A DNA stretch of 64,000 nucleotides from an uncultured Clostridia bacterium (GCA_947585795.1 CANPXG010000001.1:1-64000), one strand, 5' to 3'. Counted from the first letter of the stretch, positions 1 through 10,435 are shown. Numbers and translations: made by a program. The notes: generated from the sequence alone by a model not told the origin.

Positions 1-2
1 AT

Positions 3-1415
3 GTCGGAACGATTATCGTCAAAGACATGAGCCGTTTCGGACGTGACTACTTAAAGGTCGGCTTTTACACGGAAATCTTGTTTGCAGAAAAAATGTGAGA
101 TTTATTGCTATCAACAATGGTATTGACAGCGCAAACCAAACCGACAGCGATTTCACACCGTTCCTGAATATCATGAACGAGTGGTATGCGAGGGATTCTT
201 CAAAGAAAGTGCGGGCAGTATTCAAGGCGAAAGGCGAATCAGGCAAGCCGCTTACGACTACGCCGCCGTATGGATATATGAAAAGTCCCAACAATCCAAA
301 CGAATGGATAATCGACGAGGAAGCCGCCGAGGTCGTGAAAAAAAATTTACAGCCTGTGTATGACAGGTTACTGAACATCGCAAATCTGCAAATTGCTTGA
401 ACAAGAGCAAGTCCTGTGTCCGCGGGCGTATTGGGTAAAGAACGGATTTTACAACTACGATATGCCGGAAAAGCCGTATAAATGGCATCCGAACACCATA
501 TCGGGTATTCTCGCCAAAAAGGAATATCTCGGTCATACTGTAAATTTCAAAACTTACAGGAAGTCGTACAAGTCAAAGAAAAAGCTCGACGTTCCCGAAG
601 AAAGTCAAATGATATTTGAGAACACTCATGAGCCGATTATCGACATCGACACTTGGGAAAAGGTGCAGGAGCTCCGCAGGAACAAGCGCAGACCGACGAG
701 GACGGGTAAAACGAATATGTTTTCTGGAGTTGTCTACTGTGCCGACTGCGGACAAAAACTGTACTACTGCACAAGCCGATACTTTGAAAGCCGACAAGAC
801 CACTTCGTATGCTCGACCTCGCGCAAGCAAGGCACGGACGTATGCGATACACATTTCATCAGAGCAGTCGTTCTTGAACAAGGTGTGTTACAACGTCTGC
901 GGTATGTGATAAACTTTGTGGCGAGTTTCGAGGACAAGTTCCGTGAGATTATGGGTGCGAAACGCAAAGCCGAAGTCAAGAGAGAGCTTGCTGCCAAGCG
1001 CAGAGCGATAGCCAAAGCCGAGAAACGAATAGCCGAGTTAGAACGATTGTTCAAATCAATCTACGAGGATAAGGCGAACGGTACGCTTAGTGAAAGCCGT
1101 TTCAAAATGCTTGCCAACGATTACGAACGGGAACAAGAAGAATTATTCGAAAGGATAACTGTTCTCGACGACGAGGTTACACAACAAGAGGAGCAGTTCG
1201 ACAATTTGGAACGGTTTATCGAGAAAGTCCACAAATACTTCGATTTGCAGGAATTAACACCGACCATACTGAACGATATGGTACAAAGGGTTTACGTCCA
1301 CGCGCCGGAAAAGATAAACGGCAAACGGACGCAGCAAATTGACATCTACTACGACTTGGTAGGCTTTCTGCCAATGTCATTGTTTCAAAATGAAAAACAG
1401 GATAGGGTCGCATAA
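3..1415 (+). pseudogene. Large serine recombinase (resolvase/recombinase/zinc-ribbon), decayed and 5'-truncated by the window edge
   Basis: Pieces in different frames read as one protein: VGTIIVKDMSRFGRDYLKVGFYTEILFAEK / NVRFIAINNGIDS... / LEQEQVLCPRAYW...YLGHTVNFKTYRKSYKSKK...CADCGQKLYY. Frame breaks at an A-run near 88-93 (one A short) and at 338-345 (one A extra), plus in-frame TGA at 372-374 (GY*TSQI). Confidence 0.85.
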
Positions 1416-1515
1416 TGCGACTCTATCCCGCAAAAACAAATCTTACTGTTTTATGTGAACGGCTCTAACAGGCGCTTTTTTGGTAATTATTGCGAAGCAA
1501 AAAGGTTCTGGGGCA

Positions 1516-1545
1516 CCCGACAGAAATCTTTGATTTCGTGTTGGG
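1516..1545. repeat. Inverted repeat/hairpin CCCGACAGAAATC-ttt-GATTTCgTGTTGGG between recombinase remnant and spo0A
   Basis: 13-bp stem with one bulge and one G-U, read directly. Confidence 0.6.
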
Positions 1546-1553
1546 TCAGGTTC

Positions 1554-2345
1554 TTATTTAAGTGTAAGGCGTATTCTGTCCGCCACCATCGCGATAAACT
1601 CGGAATTTGTGGGCTTACCCTTACCGGTGTGGATGGTATAGCCAAAAATCTCATTCATGATTTCCGGCTTGCCGCGCGTCCACGCGACCTCTATCGAATG
1701 ACGTATGGCTCTTTCCACGCGGCTGGCGGTGGTGTTGTACGCCTTCGCGATTTCGGGGTAAAGCTGCTTAGTGATAAAATTAAGTAAGTCCATATTCTCG
1801 ACTACCATCATGATCGCGCTTCTGATATACTGATAGCCTTTTATGTGCGCCGGCACGCCAAGCTCGTGTATAAAGTCCGTAACAACGGTTTCCAAATCCG
1901 CCTCTTCACTCTTCGCGGCAGGGGCGGAGATGATTTTTTCGCCTATCGCTACAGTCGCTGCCTTCGGCGCGTGGGACACGTCGCGTATGACCTCGCAAAC
2001 ACGTTCGCAGCTCTGCGGCTTTAACAGACAGTAGCTTACACCGTGACCGACGGAAGCAGCCATTTCAACGGCGCTCGCGGAGATAGAGTGCGCGACTATC
2101 TTCGGGCGTTTTGAAAGCGGTGCGTTTTGAAGCTTCCTGATAACGCCTATGCCGTCAAGCTTCGGCATTACCAAGTCAAGCACAACAACGTCGGGCGCGG
2201 TTTCAAGTATAAGCTTGTACGCTTCCTCTCCGTCATAAGCGGACGCGGCAAGCGTCATGTCGCTCTCGCTTCTGATTTGTTCCGACAACTCCGCGTTGAC
2301 CTTCTCATTGTCATCTGCCACCAAAACAGATATTTTCTTTTCCAT
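1554..2345 (-). CDS. spo0A: Sporulation transcription factor Spo0A
   Basis: Receiver domain (LVADDN, VLDLVMP, LLKPQ) plus Spo0A C-terminal domain ([20 protein letters not shown]). Start set at MEKKISVL, behind GGAGGAG. Confidence 0.95.
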   Translation of the reverse strand: MEKKISVLVADDNEKVNAELSEQIRSESDMTLAASAYDGEEAYKLILETAPDVVVLDLVMPKLDGIGVIRKLQNAPLSKRPKIVAHSISASAVEMAASVGHGVSYCLLKPQSCERVCEVIRDVSHAPKAATVAIGEKIISAPAAKSEEADLETVVTDFIHELGVPAHIKGYQYIRSAIMMVVENMDLLNFITKQLYPEIAKAYNTTASRVERAIRHSIEVAWTRGKPEIMNEIFGYTIHTGKGKPTNSEFIAMVADRIRLTLK

Positions 2346-2548
2346 AGTTCTACTCCTCCTATCGTAACTATAACAAAACGTTGCTAAAATATACAAATAT
2401 TTCCAGCGTGGTTTTATGTTACCATAAAATGTAAAATAAATCAAGATATTTTTCAAAAAATTTCCATAAAAATTAAAATATTGGCAATTATACCAAAAAA
2501 ATCTTGCAAAAATAGTAATTTTCTACAGAATAAAAGAGCATAAAAAGA

Positions 2549-2614
2549 GCTGCCGCGCTTTGCGGCAGCGTTTGGCGGAGCCGACGGCGCTTTTAGGGCG
2601 CGTCACGGCTCCGC
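2549..2614. terminator. Two adjacent GC-rich hairpins between spo0A and a small ORF
   Basis: gctgccgc-gcttt-gcggcagc followed by gcggagccg...cggctccgc. Confidence 0.45.
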
Positions 2615-2626
2615 TTCGGTATAAAA

Positions 2627-2734
2627 TTAGTTGTTGCCGCACATACAAGTTACGATGATGATAATGATAAGGACCCAAAGAACCATATCAAGATCAAAGT
2701 TGCAGCCACTATTTCTTTCACAGCATTCTCCCAT
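2627..2734 (-). CDS. Small cysteine-rich single-TM protein (35 aa), possibly sporulation-associated
   Basis: MGECCERNSGCNFDLDMVLWVLIIIIIVTCMCGNN*, preceded by AAAGGAGGAG. Below the size cutoff of the ORF track. Confidence 0.65.
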   Translation of the reverse strand: MGECCERNSGCNFDLDMVLWVLIIIIIVTCMCGNN

Positions 2735-2872
2735 TGTAGGCTCCTCCTTTCAAAGTATTGTAATATATATTATGAGGCATGACGCGTATTTGCAGATTGT
2801 CCGCATTTTTTGCCCGTATTTTTTGCAAATGCGCGCAATATGGCGAAAACCAAAAAAAATGCCGCGCGCCAC

Positions 2873-2901
2873 TTGAATTTTCCGACGAAATGGTTTAAAA
2901 T
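2873..2901 (+). promoter_or_regulatory. Sigma-A-type promoter TTGAAT-N17-TAAAAT
   Basis: Upstream of the DUF896 gene/asnA/asnS run. Confidence 0.5.
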
Positions 2902-2935
2902 AGGAATAGTGATATTTTCTTGAGGAGGTAATCTT

Positions 2936-3112
2936 TTGGAACAAAAGAAAATAGAGAGAATTAATTACCTTGCGCGCAAGGCGAAAACGGACGGGCTGAC
3001 CGACGAGGAAAGGGCGGAGCGTGCCGAACTGCGTAAGGAATATCTTGCCGCTGTGCGTCAAAATCTCAGACAGACGCTTGAAAGCATTGAAATAATTGAT
3101 AAAGGAGAATGA
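2936..3112 (+). CDS. DUF896 (YnzC-like) family protein
   Basis: TTG start behind GAGGAGG; EQKKIERINYLARKAKTDGLTDEERAERAELRKEYLAAVRQNLRQTLESIEIID matches the DUF896 pattern; missed in the ORF track. Confidence 0.8.
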   Translation: MEQKKIERINYLARKAKTDGLTDEERAERAELRKEYLAAVRQNLRQTLESIEIIDKGE

Positions 3113-3115
3113 AAA

Positions 3116-4123
3116 ATGTCACTTATTATACCGAAAAACTACAACTCCAATCTTGACGGACGGGAAACCGAAAGAGCGATCAAGTTCATAAAGGACACGT
3201 TCCAGCATGAGATAATCGCGGCTTTGAATTTGCAAAGGATCTCCGCGCCGCTTTTTGTGCGTCCCGAAACCGGACTGAACGACAACTTAAACGGCGTGGA
3301 ACGCCCCGTGTCGTTCGACGCGCCGTGTATAGGCGGTAAGACGCTCGAGATAGTACATTCGCTCGCGAAGTGGAAGAGAATGACGCTCGGACGCTACGGC
3401 TTCGAGGCGGGCGAAGGTCTTTACACCGACATGAACGCCATACGCCGCGACGAGGAGGTGGACAACCTCCACTCCATGTACGTTGACCAATGGGACTGGG
3501 AGGCTGTTATAAATAAAGAGGACAGAACGGTCGATACGCTTAAATCGTATGTTAAGCGCATATACTCCGCGATGAAGTCCACTCAGAGCAGAGTGTGTCA
3601 GAAGTACCCGAATATAGAAAATAATTTCCCCGACGACATTGAGTTTGTCACGACGCAGGAGCTTGAGGATATGTACCCCGACCTTGAGCCGAAGGAGAGG
3701 GAGAATAAGCTTTTGCGCGAGAAGAAAGCGGTATTTTTGATGCAGATAGGCAAGGAACTCAGGTCCGGTAAGAAGCACGACGGCAGAGCGCCCGACTACG
3801 ACGACTGGGAGCTTAACGGCGACATTATAGTTTATTACCCGCTTTTGGACATCGCTTACGAGCTTTCGAGCATGGGTATAAGAGTTGACGAGAATTCCCT
3901 CGTTTCACAGATAAAGACGGCGGGCTGTGAGGAACGCCTTGAGCTCGATTTCCACAAAAAGCTTATAAACAAGGAGCTTCCCTACACGATAGGCGGCGGT
4001 ATAGGTCAGTCGAGATTGTGCATGTATATGCTGCAAAAGGCGCATATAGGCGAGGTGCAGTCGTCGGTATGGCCCGACGAGATGCGCATGGCATGCGATG
4101 AAAAGGGAATAAAATTACTGTAA
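3116..4123 (+). CDS. asnA: Aspartate--ammonia ligase (asparagine synthetase A)
   Basis: LIIPKNYNSNLDGRETERAIKFIKDTFQ...DQWDWEAVI...YTIGGGIGQSRLCMYMLQKAHIGEVQSSVWP. Confidence 0.95.
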   Translation: MSLIIPKNYNSNLDGRETERAIKFIKDTFQHEIIAALNLQRISAPLFVRPETGLNDNLNGVERPVSFDAPCIGGKTLEIVHSLAKWKRMTLGRYGFEAGEGLYTDMNAIRRDEEVDNLHSMYVDQWDWEAVINKEDRTVDTLKSYVKRIYSAMKSTQSRVCQKYPNIENNFPDDIEFVTTQELEDMYPDLEPKERENKLLREKKAVFLMQIGKELRSGKKHDGRAPDYDDWELNGDIIVYYPLLDIAYELSSMGIRVDENSLVSQIKTAGCEERLELDFHKKLINKELPYTIGGGIGQSRLCMYMLQKAHIGEVQSSVWPDEMRMACDEKGIKLL

Positions 4124-4136
4124 TTGAAAGGATAAT

Positions 4137-5546
4137 TTGTACGATATGAAAACTGTTATAAAAAGTCTTTACCGCAATACGGACGAGTACGGCGGTAAGG
4201 AGATCACAATATCGGGTTGGATACGCAACACAAGAATTTCCAAGAACTTTGGATTTATAGAGCTTAACGACGGCTCGTTTTTCAAAAATTTGCAGATAGT
4301 TCTCGAAGCCGCGCTTCCGAACTACGCAGAGCTTGCAAAGCTCAATATCGGCGCGTCTATCACCGTGACGGGTACGCTTGTTTTAACGCCCGAGGCGAAG
4401 CAGCCGTTCGAGCTTAAGGCGGCGAGCGTGACGGTGGAGGGTGAGTCCACGCCCGACTATCCGCTTCAGCCCAAGCGTCACAGCTTTGAGTATCTGCGCA
4501 CGATCGCGCACCTTCGTCCGCGTACGAACACGTTTTCGGCGGTGTTCCGCGTGCGTTCGATGATCGCGTACGCGATACATCAGTTTTTCCAAGAGCGCGG
4601 CTTTGTGTACGTGCATACGCCGATCATAACGGCGAGCGACTGCGAGGGCGCGGGCGAGATGTTTCAGGTCACGACAATGGATCTAAACGAAGTGCCGAAA
4701 AATGACGACGGCTCGGTAGATTACTCGAAGGATTTCTTCGGTAAACAGGCGAATCTCACCGTCAGCGGTCAGCTTAACGTGGAAACGTACTGTATGGCGT
4801 TTCGGAACGTATATACGTTCGGTCCGACGTTCCGCGCCGAAAATTCAAACACGACGCGTCACGCGGCGGAGTTTTGGATGATAGAGCCGGAGATAGCGTT
4901 CGCGGATTTGAATGACGATATGGAGCTTGCCGAGGACATGCTCAAATACATTATAAACTACTGCCTCGAAAACGCGCCGGAGGAAATGGCGTTCTTCAAT
5001 CAGTTTATCGACAAGGGACTTATTGAAAGACTTGACCACGTCGTAAACAGTGAGTTCGCACACGTCACGTACACCGAGGCGGTGAAAATACTCGAGGATG
5101 AGCAAAACGCGGGTAAGGTCAAGTTTGACTATCCCGTAAAGTGGGGCGCAGACCTGCAGACGGAGCATGAGCGTTACCTCACCGAAAAGGTGTTTAAGCG
5201 TCCGCTGTTCGTGACCGATTACCCGAAGGAGATAAAAGCGTTCTATATGAAGCTCAACGACGATAAAAAGACGGTCGCGGCGATGGATCTGCTTGTGCCC
5301 GGCGTGGGTGAGATCATAGGCGGAAGCCAGAGAGAGGAAAATTACGATACGCTTGTGGAGAGAATGCGTGAAACGGGACTTAGTGAGGAGGATTACGCGT
5401 TCTACCTTGACCTTAGAAAGTACGGTACGAATAAGCATGCCGGTTTCGGTCTTGGCTTTGAGAGAGCCGTTATGTATATAACGGGTGTGTCAAATATACG
5501 CGACGTGCTGCCGTTCCCGAGAACGGTCGGCGCAGCCGAATTTTAA
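4137..5546 (+). CDS. asnS: Asparagine--tRNA ligase
   Basis: Class IIb aaRS with OB-fold N-terminus ([11 protein letters not shown]), [49 protein letters not shown]. Start may be 4146. Confidence 0.95.
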   Translation: MYDMKTVIKSLYRNTDEYGGKEITISGWIRNTRISKNFGFIELNDGSFFKNLQIVLEAALPNYAELAKLNIGASITVTGTLVLTPEAKQPFELKAASVTVEGESTPDYPLQPKRHSFEYLRTIAHLRPRTNTFSAVFRVRSMIAYAIHQFFQERGFVYVHTPIITASDCEGAGEMFQVTTMDLNEVPKNDDGSVDYSKDFFGKQANLTVSGQLNVETYCMAFRNVYTFGPTFRAENSNTTRHAAEFWMIEPEIAFADLNDDMELAEDMLKYIINYCLENAPEEMAFFNQFIDKGLIERLDHVVNSEFAHVTYTEAVKILEDEQNAGKVKFDYPVKWGADLQTEHERYLTEKVFKRPLFVTDYPKEIKAFYMKLNDDKKTVAAMDLLVPGVGEIIGGSQREENYDTLVERMRETGLSEEDYAFYLDLRKYGTNKHAGFGLGFERAVMYITGVSNIRDVLPFPRTVGAAEF

Positions 5547-5554
5547 CTGTTACA

Positions 5555-5573
5555 GGGAGGCGTTTCGCCTCCC
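5555..5573 (+). terminator. Hairpin GGGAGGCG-ttt-CGCCTCCC after asnS
   Basis: Perfect 8-bp stem without a strong U-run. Confidence 0.4.
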
Positions 5574-5597
5574 AATCGTTTAACGGAGGGTTTTTCT

Positions 5598-6407
5598 ATG
5601 ACTTTAATTTATATTTTGCTTGCGGTAGCGGTGGTCGTAATTGCGTTTAAAATAAATTTGTGGCTCGGTGCGGCGCTGCTTGCCGCGATAGTGCTGTACG
5701 GGATATATCACTTTGTCCCGACGTTTTACGTGACGAAGGGTAATCAGTCGTACGCGGCGGGTGATGAGGAAACGGCGTATCTGTGGTATAAAAAAGCGTA
5801 TGATACGGGTAGGATGAACGTGAAAATGAAGTCGTCGTACGCGTATATATTGATGAGGACGGGACGTGAGGATGAGGCGGAAAAGGTGCTCGATCCGATC
5901 ATACGCGTAAAGGGTTTGGAGCCGGAGAAGAAAAATATCGCAAGACAGCAGCGGTGTATGGTGTATTACCGTCAGGGAAGGATAGATGAGGCTTTGAGTG
6001 AGGCGATACAGCTGTACGAGGATGGTTACAGGACGGGTAATTTGTACGGTATGCTGGGTTATTTTAAGCTTTTGTCGAACGTTCCGCTTGATGAAACGCT
6101 TGCGACGTGTGAGGAAGCGTATGATTACGATAAGGATAACCGAGATATACTCGATAATCTGTCGATATGCTATTACAGGCTCGGAAGGTATGAGGACGCG
6201 GAAAAAATTTCGGACGAGCTTTTATCGGAGCAGGATGATTTTGTGGAAGGGTTTTATCACGGCGCCAAGATAGCCGTAAAGTGCGGCAAATACGATAAGG
6301 CGCGCGCGTACTTGGATAAGCTTGCGGAATGTAAACGTTCAAAAATGACAACAATAACCGAGGAAGAGATAGAAAAGCTTAAGAGTGAGCTCAACGGCTT
6401 GAAGTAG
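5598..6407 (+). CDS. Membrane-anchored tetratricopeptide repeat protein
   Basis: N-terminal TM helices; TPR-like repeats (GDEETAYLWYKKAYDTGR; LGRYEDAEKISDELLSEQDDF). Confidence 0.75.
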   Translation: MTLIYILLAVAVVVIAFKINLWLGAALLAAIVLYGIYHFVPTFYVTKGNQSYAAGDEETAYLWYKKAYDTGRMNVKMKSSYAYILMRTGREDEAEKVLDPIIRVKGLEPEKKNIARQQRCMVYYRQGRIDEALSEAIQLYEDGYRTGNLYGMLGYFKLLSNVPLDETLATCEEAYDYDKDNRDILDNLSICYYRLGRYEDAEKISDELLSEQDDFVEGFYHGAKIAVKCGKYDKARAYLDKLAECKRSKMTTITEEEIEKLKSELNGLK

Positions 6408-6430
6408 ATTTATACGGAAAGGAAACACGC

Positions 6431-8338
6431 ATGAAAGACGGATTTGTACGCTGCGCGGCGGTGACGCCGGATATACGCGTTGCCGATACGGAATACAATA
6501 CGGCAAATATTATTAAGGAAATGAAAAGCGCCGCCGACGACGGCGTAAAGCTTATCGTGTTCCCGGAGCTTTGCGTCACGGGATATACCTGCGGCGACCT
6601 GTTTTTGCAGACCTCGCTTTTAAAAAGCGCCGAGGACTGTCTTTTAAGGATAGCCGCCGAAAGTAAGGGAGTTGACATTGTCGCCGCCGTCGGCGTGCCG
6701 CTTGTCGTCCGCGGTAAGCTCTACAACTGCGCCGCTGTCATAAACGGCGGAGAGGTAAAGGGAATAGTGCCGAAGCTAAACGTCCCAAATTACTCCGAAT
6801 TTTACGAAACGCGCTGGTTTTGTGAGGGTAAAACGGACGTTGAGTACATCGATTTTGACGGTAAACAGGTGCCGTTCGGCGCGAATATACTTTTCCGTGC
6901 CGACGCTTGCCCGTGCTTCACGCTCGCCGTCGAGGTGTGTGAGGATCTTTGGACGCCGCTGCCGCCGTCGTCGAGCCACGCCGTGGCGGGCGCGACGGTC
7001 ATAGCGAACCTGTCGGCAAGCGACGCGATAATCGCAAAGGACGAATACCGCGCCATGCTCGTAAAGAGCCAGTCCGCGCGTCTTTACTGCGGCTACGTGT
7101 ACGCGTCGTCGGGCTACGGTGAATCGACGACCGACCTCGTGTTTTCAGCCGATAACATAATCGCGGAAAACGGCTCGATACTCGCGAGAAGCAAGCGTTT
7201 TACGAACGAACGCGTATATAGCGAACTCGATTTGGAAAGAATGGTAGGTGAGAGAAAAAAGAGCAACACCTACAAAATAACGGACGGCGCTTACGTCACT
7301 GTCGGCGTTGATATTAAAATGACCGACACCTCTCTTACGCGCCGCGTGGAAAAACTGCCGTTTGTACCGTCATCGGACGGTGAACGCGACAAGCGCAGTG
7401 AGGAAATACTTTCAATACAGTCAATAGGACTTAAAAAGCGCGTTGACCACACCCACAGCAAAACCGCCGTAATAGGCGTAAGCGGAGGATTGGACTCCAC
7501 TCTCGCACTGCTCGTGACGGTACGCGCGTTTGACGCTCTTCACCTTGAGCGCAAAAACATCATAGCCGTGACAATGCCGTGCTTTGGCACTACGGACAGG
7601 ACGTATAACAACGCGGTAAGCTTCGCAAGAACGCTCGGAGTGACGCTTCGCGAAATCAATATCGCGGACGCGGTGAAGCAGCACTTTCACGACATAGGAC
7701 ACGACGCGAACGCGTATGACGTGACGTATGAAAACGCGCAGGCGCGCGAACGCACACAGGTGCTTATGGACATTGCGAACCAAACGGGCGGACTTGTCAT
7801 AGGTACGGGCGACATGTCGGAGCTTGCGCTCGGCTGGGCGACGTACAACGGCGATCACATGTCGATGTACGCGGTGAACGCCGGCGTGCCGAAAACGCTT
7901 ATACGCTGTCTTGTGGACTACGAGGCGCGGCGCACCGATAACGACGCGCTCAAAAAGACGCTCCGCGATATTCTCGAAACTCCGGTAAGTCCCGAGCTTC
8001 TTCCGCCCAAGGACGGAAAAATATCGCAAAAAACGGAAAACATAGTCGGACCTTACGAGCTTCACGACTTTTTCCTCTACCACCTTACGCGCTTCGGCTC
8101 ATCGCCCGCAAAGATACTGCGTCTTGCCGAAACGGCATTTAAGGACACGTATGACAGGGCTGTCATACTGGAATGGATGAAGGTATTTTACAGAAGATTT
8201 TTCGCGCAGCAATTCAAGCGCTCCTGCCTGCCTGACGGACCGAAGGTCGGCAGCGTTGCTCTTTCTCCGAGAGGCGACTGGCGCATGCCGTCGGACGCGT
8301 CCGCGGAAGTTTGGCTTCGGGAAATAGAAAAACTGTAA
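6431..8338 (+). CDS. nadE: Glutamine-dependent NAD+ synthetase
   Basis: Nitrilase domain (LIVFPELCVTGYTCGD, EVCEDLW) plus NAD synthase domain (GVSGGLDSTLALL, GTGDMSELALGWATYNGDHMSMYAVNAGVPKTL). Confidence 0.95.
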   Translation: MKDGFVRCAAVTPDIRVADTEYNTANIIKEMKSAADDGVKLIVFPELCVTGYTCGDLFLQTSLLKSAEDCLLRIAAESKGVDIVAAVGVPLVVRGKLYNCAAVINGGEVKGIVPKLNVPNYSEFYETRWFCEGKTDVEYIDFDGKQVPFGANILFRADACPCFTLAVEVCEDLWTPLPPSSSHAVAGATVIANLSASDAIIAKDEYRAMLVKSQSARLYCGYVYASSGYGESTTDLVFSADNIIAENGSILARSKRFTNERVYSELDLERMVGERKKSNTYKITDGAYVTVGVDIKMTDTSLTRRVEKLPFVPSSDGERDKRSEEILSIQSIGLKKRVDHTHSKTAVIGVSGGLDSTLALLVTVRAFDALHLERKNIIAVTMPCFGTTDRTYNNAVSFARTLGVTLREINIADAVKQHFHDIGHDANAYDVTYENAQARERTQVLMDIANQTGGLVIGTGDMSELALGWATYNGDHMSMYAVNAGVPKTLIRCLVDYEARRTDNDALKKTLRDILETPVSPELLPPKDGKISQKTENIVGPYELHDFFLYHLTRFGSSPAKILRLAETAFKDTYDRAVILEWMKVFYRRFFAQQFKRSCLPDGPKVGSVALSPRGDWRMPSDASAEVWLREIEKL

Positions 8339-8401
8339 CCTCCCGCCCTGCCCGCGGAACAAGTATTTATGATCTGTCGGTTTCGGGTAGGAGGAATTTC
8401 T

Positions 8402-9259
8402 GTGACAAGGGGCAAAATATGTCTGGTGCTGTCCGCCGTGATATACGGGACAGCGCCTCTCTTATCAAAATTTGCATATAAAGGCGGAGTGAACGGAATA
8501 ACGCTGACTTTTTTGCGTACATTCCTGATGCTTCCGCTTTTATTTATTATAATGACGGTGCGCGGGCAGTCGTTCAAGCTGACGCGCCATGAGCTTATAA
8601 GCATAATAATTTTCGGCGCGTTCGGCGGCTCGCTGTCGATAATATCGCTTTACGCCGCGTATGACTATATCTCGACGGGGCTCGCGACCACGCTCCACTT
8701 TATTTATCCGCTTATAATCGTTATCGTGTCCGCGTTTATCTACAAGGAAAAAATAAATAAATTCAAGCTCGCGGCTGTCATGTTCGTAACGGTAGGCATA
8801 TTCCTTTTCGTGGATATAAACACCGCCGCCGATAAAATAGGAATTATGCTCGCCGTGCTGTCGGGTATATTTTACAGCTTTTACGTCATTTACATGGACA
8901 AGTCGGGTATTGACGAGATGGACTACATCAAGCTGACGTTCTATCTCATGCTGATAATGAGCGCGGGCACGCTCGTTTTCGGCGCAGTCACGGACAGTAT
9001 CGTCTTTACCGGCATAACGGGTGAGGGCTGGCTGTTTTCATTTGTTATTTCGTTTTTGATAACGATGGGAGCGATACCGCTGTTTCAAGCGGGAGTACGC
9101 TACGAGGGCGCGTCCACTGCGGGTATAGTGTCGGCGTTCGAGCCTATCACGACAATTATCATAGGCGCGTTCTTTTTGGGTGAAACGATGCACTTTATTC
9201 AGTATTTCGGCGGCGCGATGATAATATCGGGCATTATGATGGCGGAAAAATACGGGTAA
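8402..9259 (+). CDS. EamA/DMT-family transporter
   Basis: Ten hydrophobic segments with two EamA-like halves; GTG start behind TAGGAGG. Confidence 0.85.
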   Translation: MTRGKICLVLSAVIYGTAPLLSKFAYKGGVNGITLTFLRTFLMLPLLFIIMTVRGQSFKLTRHELISIIIFGAFGGSLSIISLYAAYDYISTGLATTLHFIYPLIIVIVSAFIYKEKINKFKLAAVMFVTVGIFLFVDINTAADKIGIMLAVLSGIFYSFYVIYMDKSGIDEMDYIKLTFYLMLIMSAGTLVFGAVTDSIVFTGITGEGWLFSFVISFLITMGAIPLFQAGVRYEGASTAGIVSAFEPITTIIIGAFFLGETMHFIQYFGGAMIISGIMMAEKYG

Positions 9260-9283
9260 AACAAAATTTTTTTGATTAATACC

Positions 9284-9312
9284 TTGATTTTTTGCCTGAA
9301 ATATATTAGAAT
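9284..9312 (+). promoter_or_regulatory. Sigma-A-type promoter TTGATT-N17-TAGAAT upstream of efp
   Basis: Read directly; 17-nt spacing. Confidence 0.45.
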
Positions 9313-9354
9313 ATATATAATATAAATCACAAAAGATTTGGGAGGATTTTTTAT

Positions 9355-9915
9355 ATGATTACAGCAGGCGATTTTAGAAACGGAAGAACCTTTGAACATG
9401 AGGGTAATGTATATCAAATTGTCGAATTTCAGCACGTAAAGCCGGGTAAGGGCGCGGCGTTCGTAAGAACGAAGCTCAAGAACATCATAAGCGGCGGCGT
9501 GGTTGAAAAGACCTTCAGACCTACAGAAAAGTTTGAGGAGGCTCATATCGACAGAAAGGATATGGCATACTCTTACGGTGACGACGATTTCTATCATTTC
9601 ATGGACAACGAAACGTATGACATGATAGACATCGCAAAGTCGGAGATCGAGGAGCAGATGAAGTTCGTAAAGGAAAACGACGTGTGCAAGATAATGTCGT
9701 ACAAGGGCAATATCTTCGGCGTGGAGCCTCCGACGTTTGTCGAGCTTCAGGTCACCGAAACGGAGCCGGGCTTTGCCGGCAACACATCAACAAACGCGAC
9801 GAAGCCCGCGACGCTTGAAACGGGCGCTACCATTCAGGTGCCGCTGTTTGTTGACGTAAACGAAATGATAAGAGTAGACACGAGAACAGGAGAGTATATG
9901 GAGCGCGTAAAGTAA
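9355..9915 (+). CDS. efp: Elongation factor P
   Basis: [41 protein letters not shown]...[13 protein letters not shown]. Confidence 0.97.
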   Translation: MITAGDFRNGRTFEHEGNVYQIVEFQHVKPGKGAAFVRTKLKNIISGGVVEKTFRPTEKFEEAHIDRKDMAYSYGDDDFYHFMDNETYDMIDIAKSEIEEQMKFVKENDVCKIMSYKGNIFGVEPPTFVELQVTETEPGFAGNTSTNATKPATLETGATIQVPLFVDVNEMIRVDTRTGEYMERVK

Positions 9916-9933
9916 AGCGGGAAAGGTAAAATT

Positions 9934-10386
9934 ATGGAAGATTTAATTAAAAAGGTTTCCTACCTCAAAGGCTACGCTGACGGTCTTGATATAAGCCCGA
10001 AAAGCGACGAAGGCAAGCTTATTATAAAGCTTTTGGACCTGCTCGGTGAAATGGCTGACAAAATCGAAGAGATGGACAGCGACCTATCCGACACAAGAGA
10101 TGCGCTCGACGAGCTTGACACGTGCGTTTTTGACCTTGCGGACGACTTCTACGGTGACGGCGTGTACGATGACGATTTTGACGCGGATTTTGACGACGCT
10201 GTTTTGGATGACTATGACGACGACTACGACGACGGCAGCGACTATTTTGAGATAGAGTGCCCGAACTGCGGTGAGGACGTTATGGTCGATTTCGATATGA
10301 TAGACGACGACAACGCGATCGTGTGCCCGAACTGTCACGAGGAGATCGAGCTTGAGTTCGACTGTGAAGAGGACGAACAAAAATAA
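9934..10386 (+). CDS. CD1247 N-terminal-like protein with acidic linker and C-terminal zinc ribbon
   Basis: MEDLIKKVSYLKGYADGLDISPKSDEGKLIIKLLDLLGEMADKIEE; Asp-rich segment; CPNCGED...CPNCHEE. Confidence 0.7.
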   Translation: MEDLIKKVSYLKGYADGLDISPKSDEGKLIIKLLDLLGEMADKIEEMDSDLSDTRDALDELDTCVFDLADDFYGDGVYDDDFDADFDDAVLDDYDDDYDDGSDYFEIECPNCGEDVMVDFDMIDDDNAIVCPNCHEEIELEFDCEEDEQK

Positions 10387-10394
10387 TGAAAAAT

Positions 10395-10420
10395 AAAAAA
10401 GAGGCTGCGGTCTCTTTTTT
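10395..10420 (+). terminator. Intrinsic terminator
   Basis: aaaaaagag-gctgcggt-ctctttttt with U-run. Confidence 0.6.
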
Positions 10421-10435
10421 TGTGGAGGAATTGCT

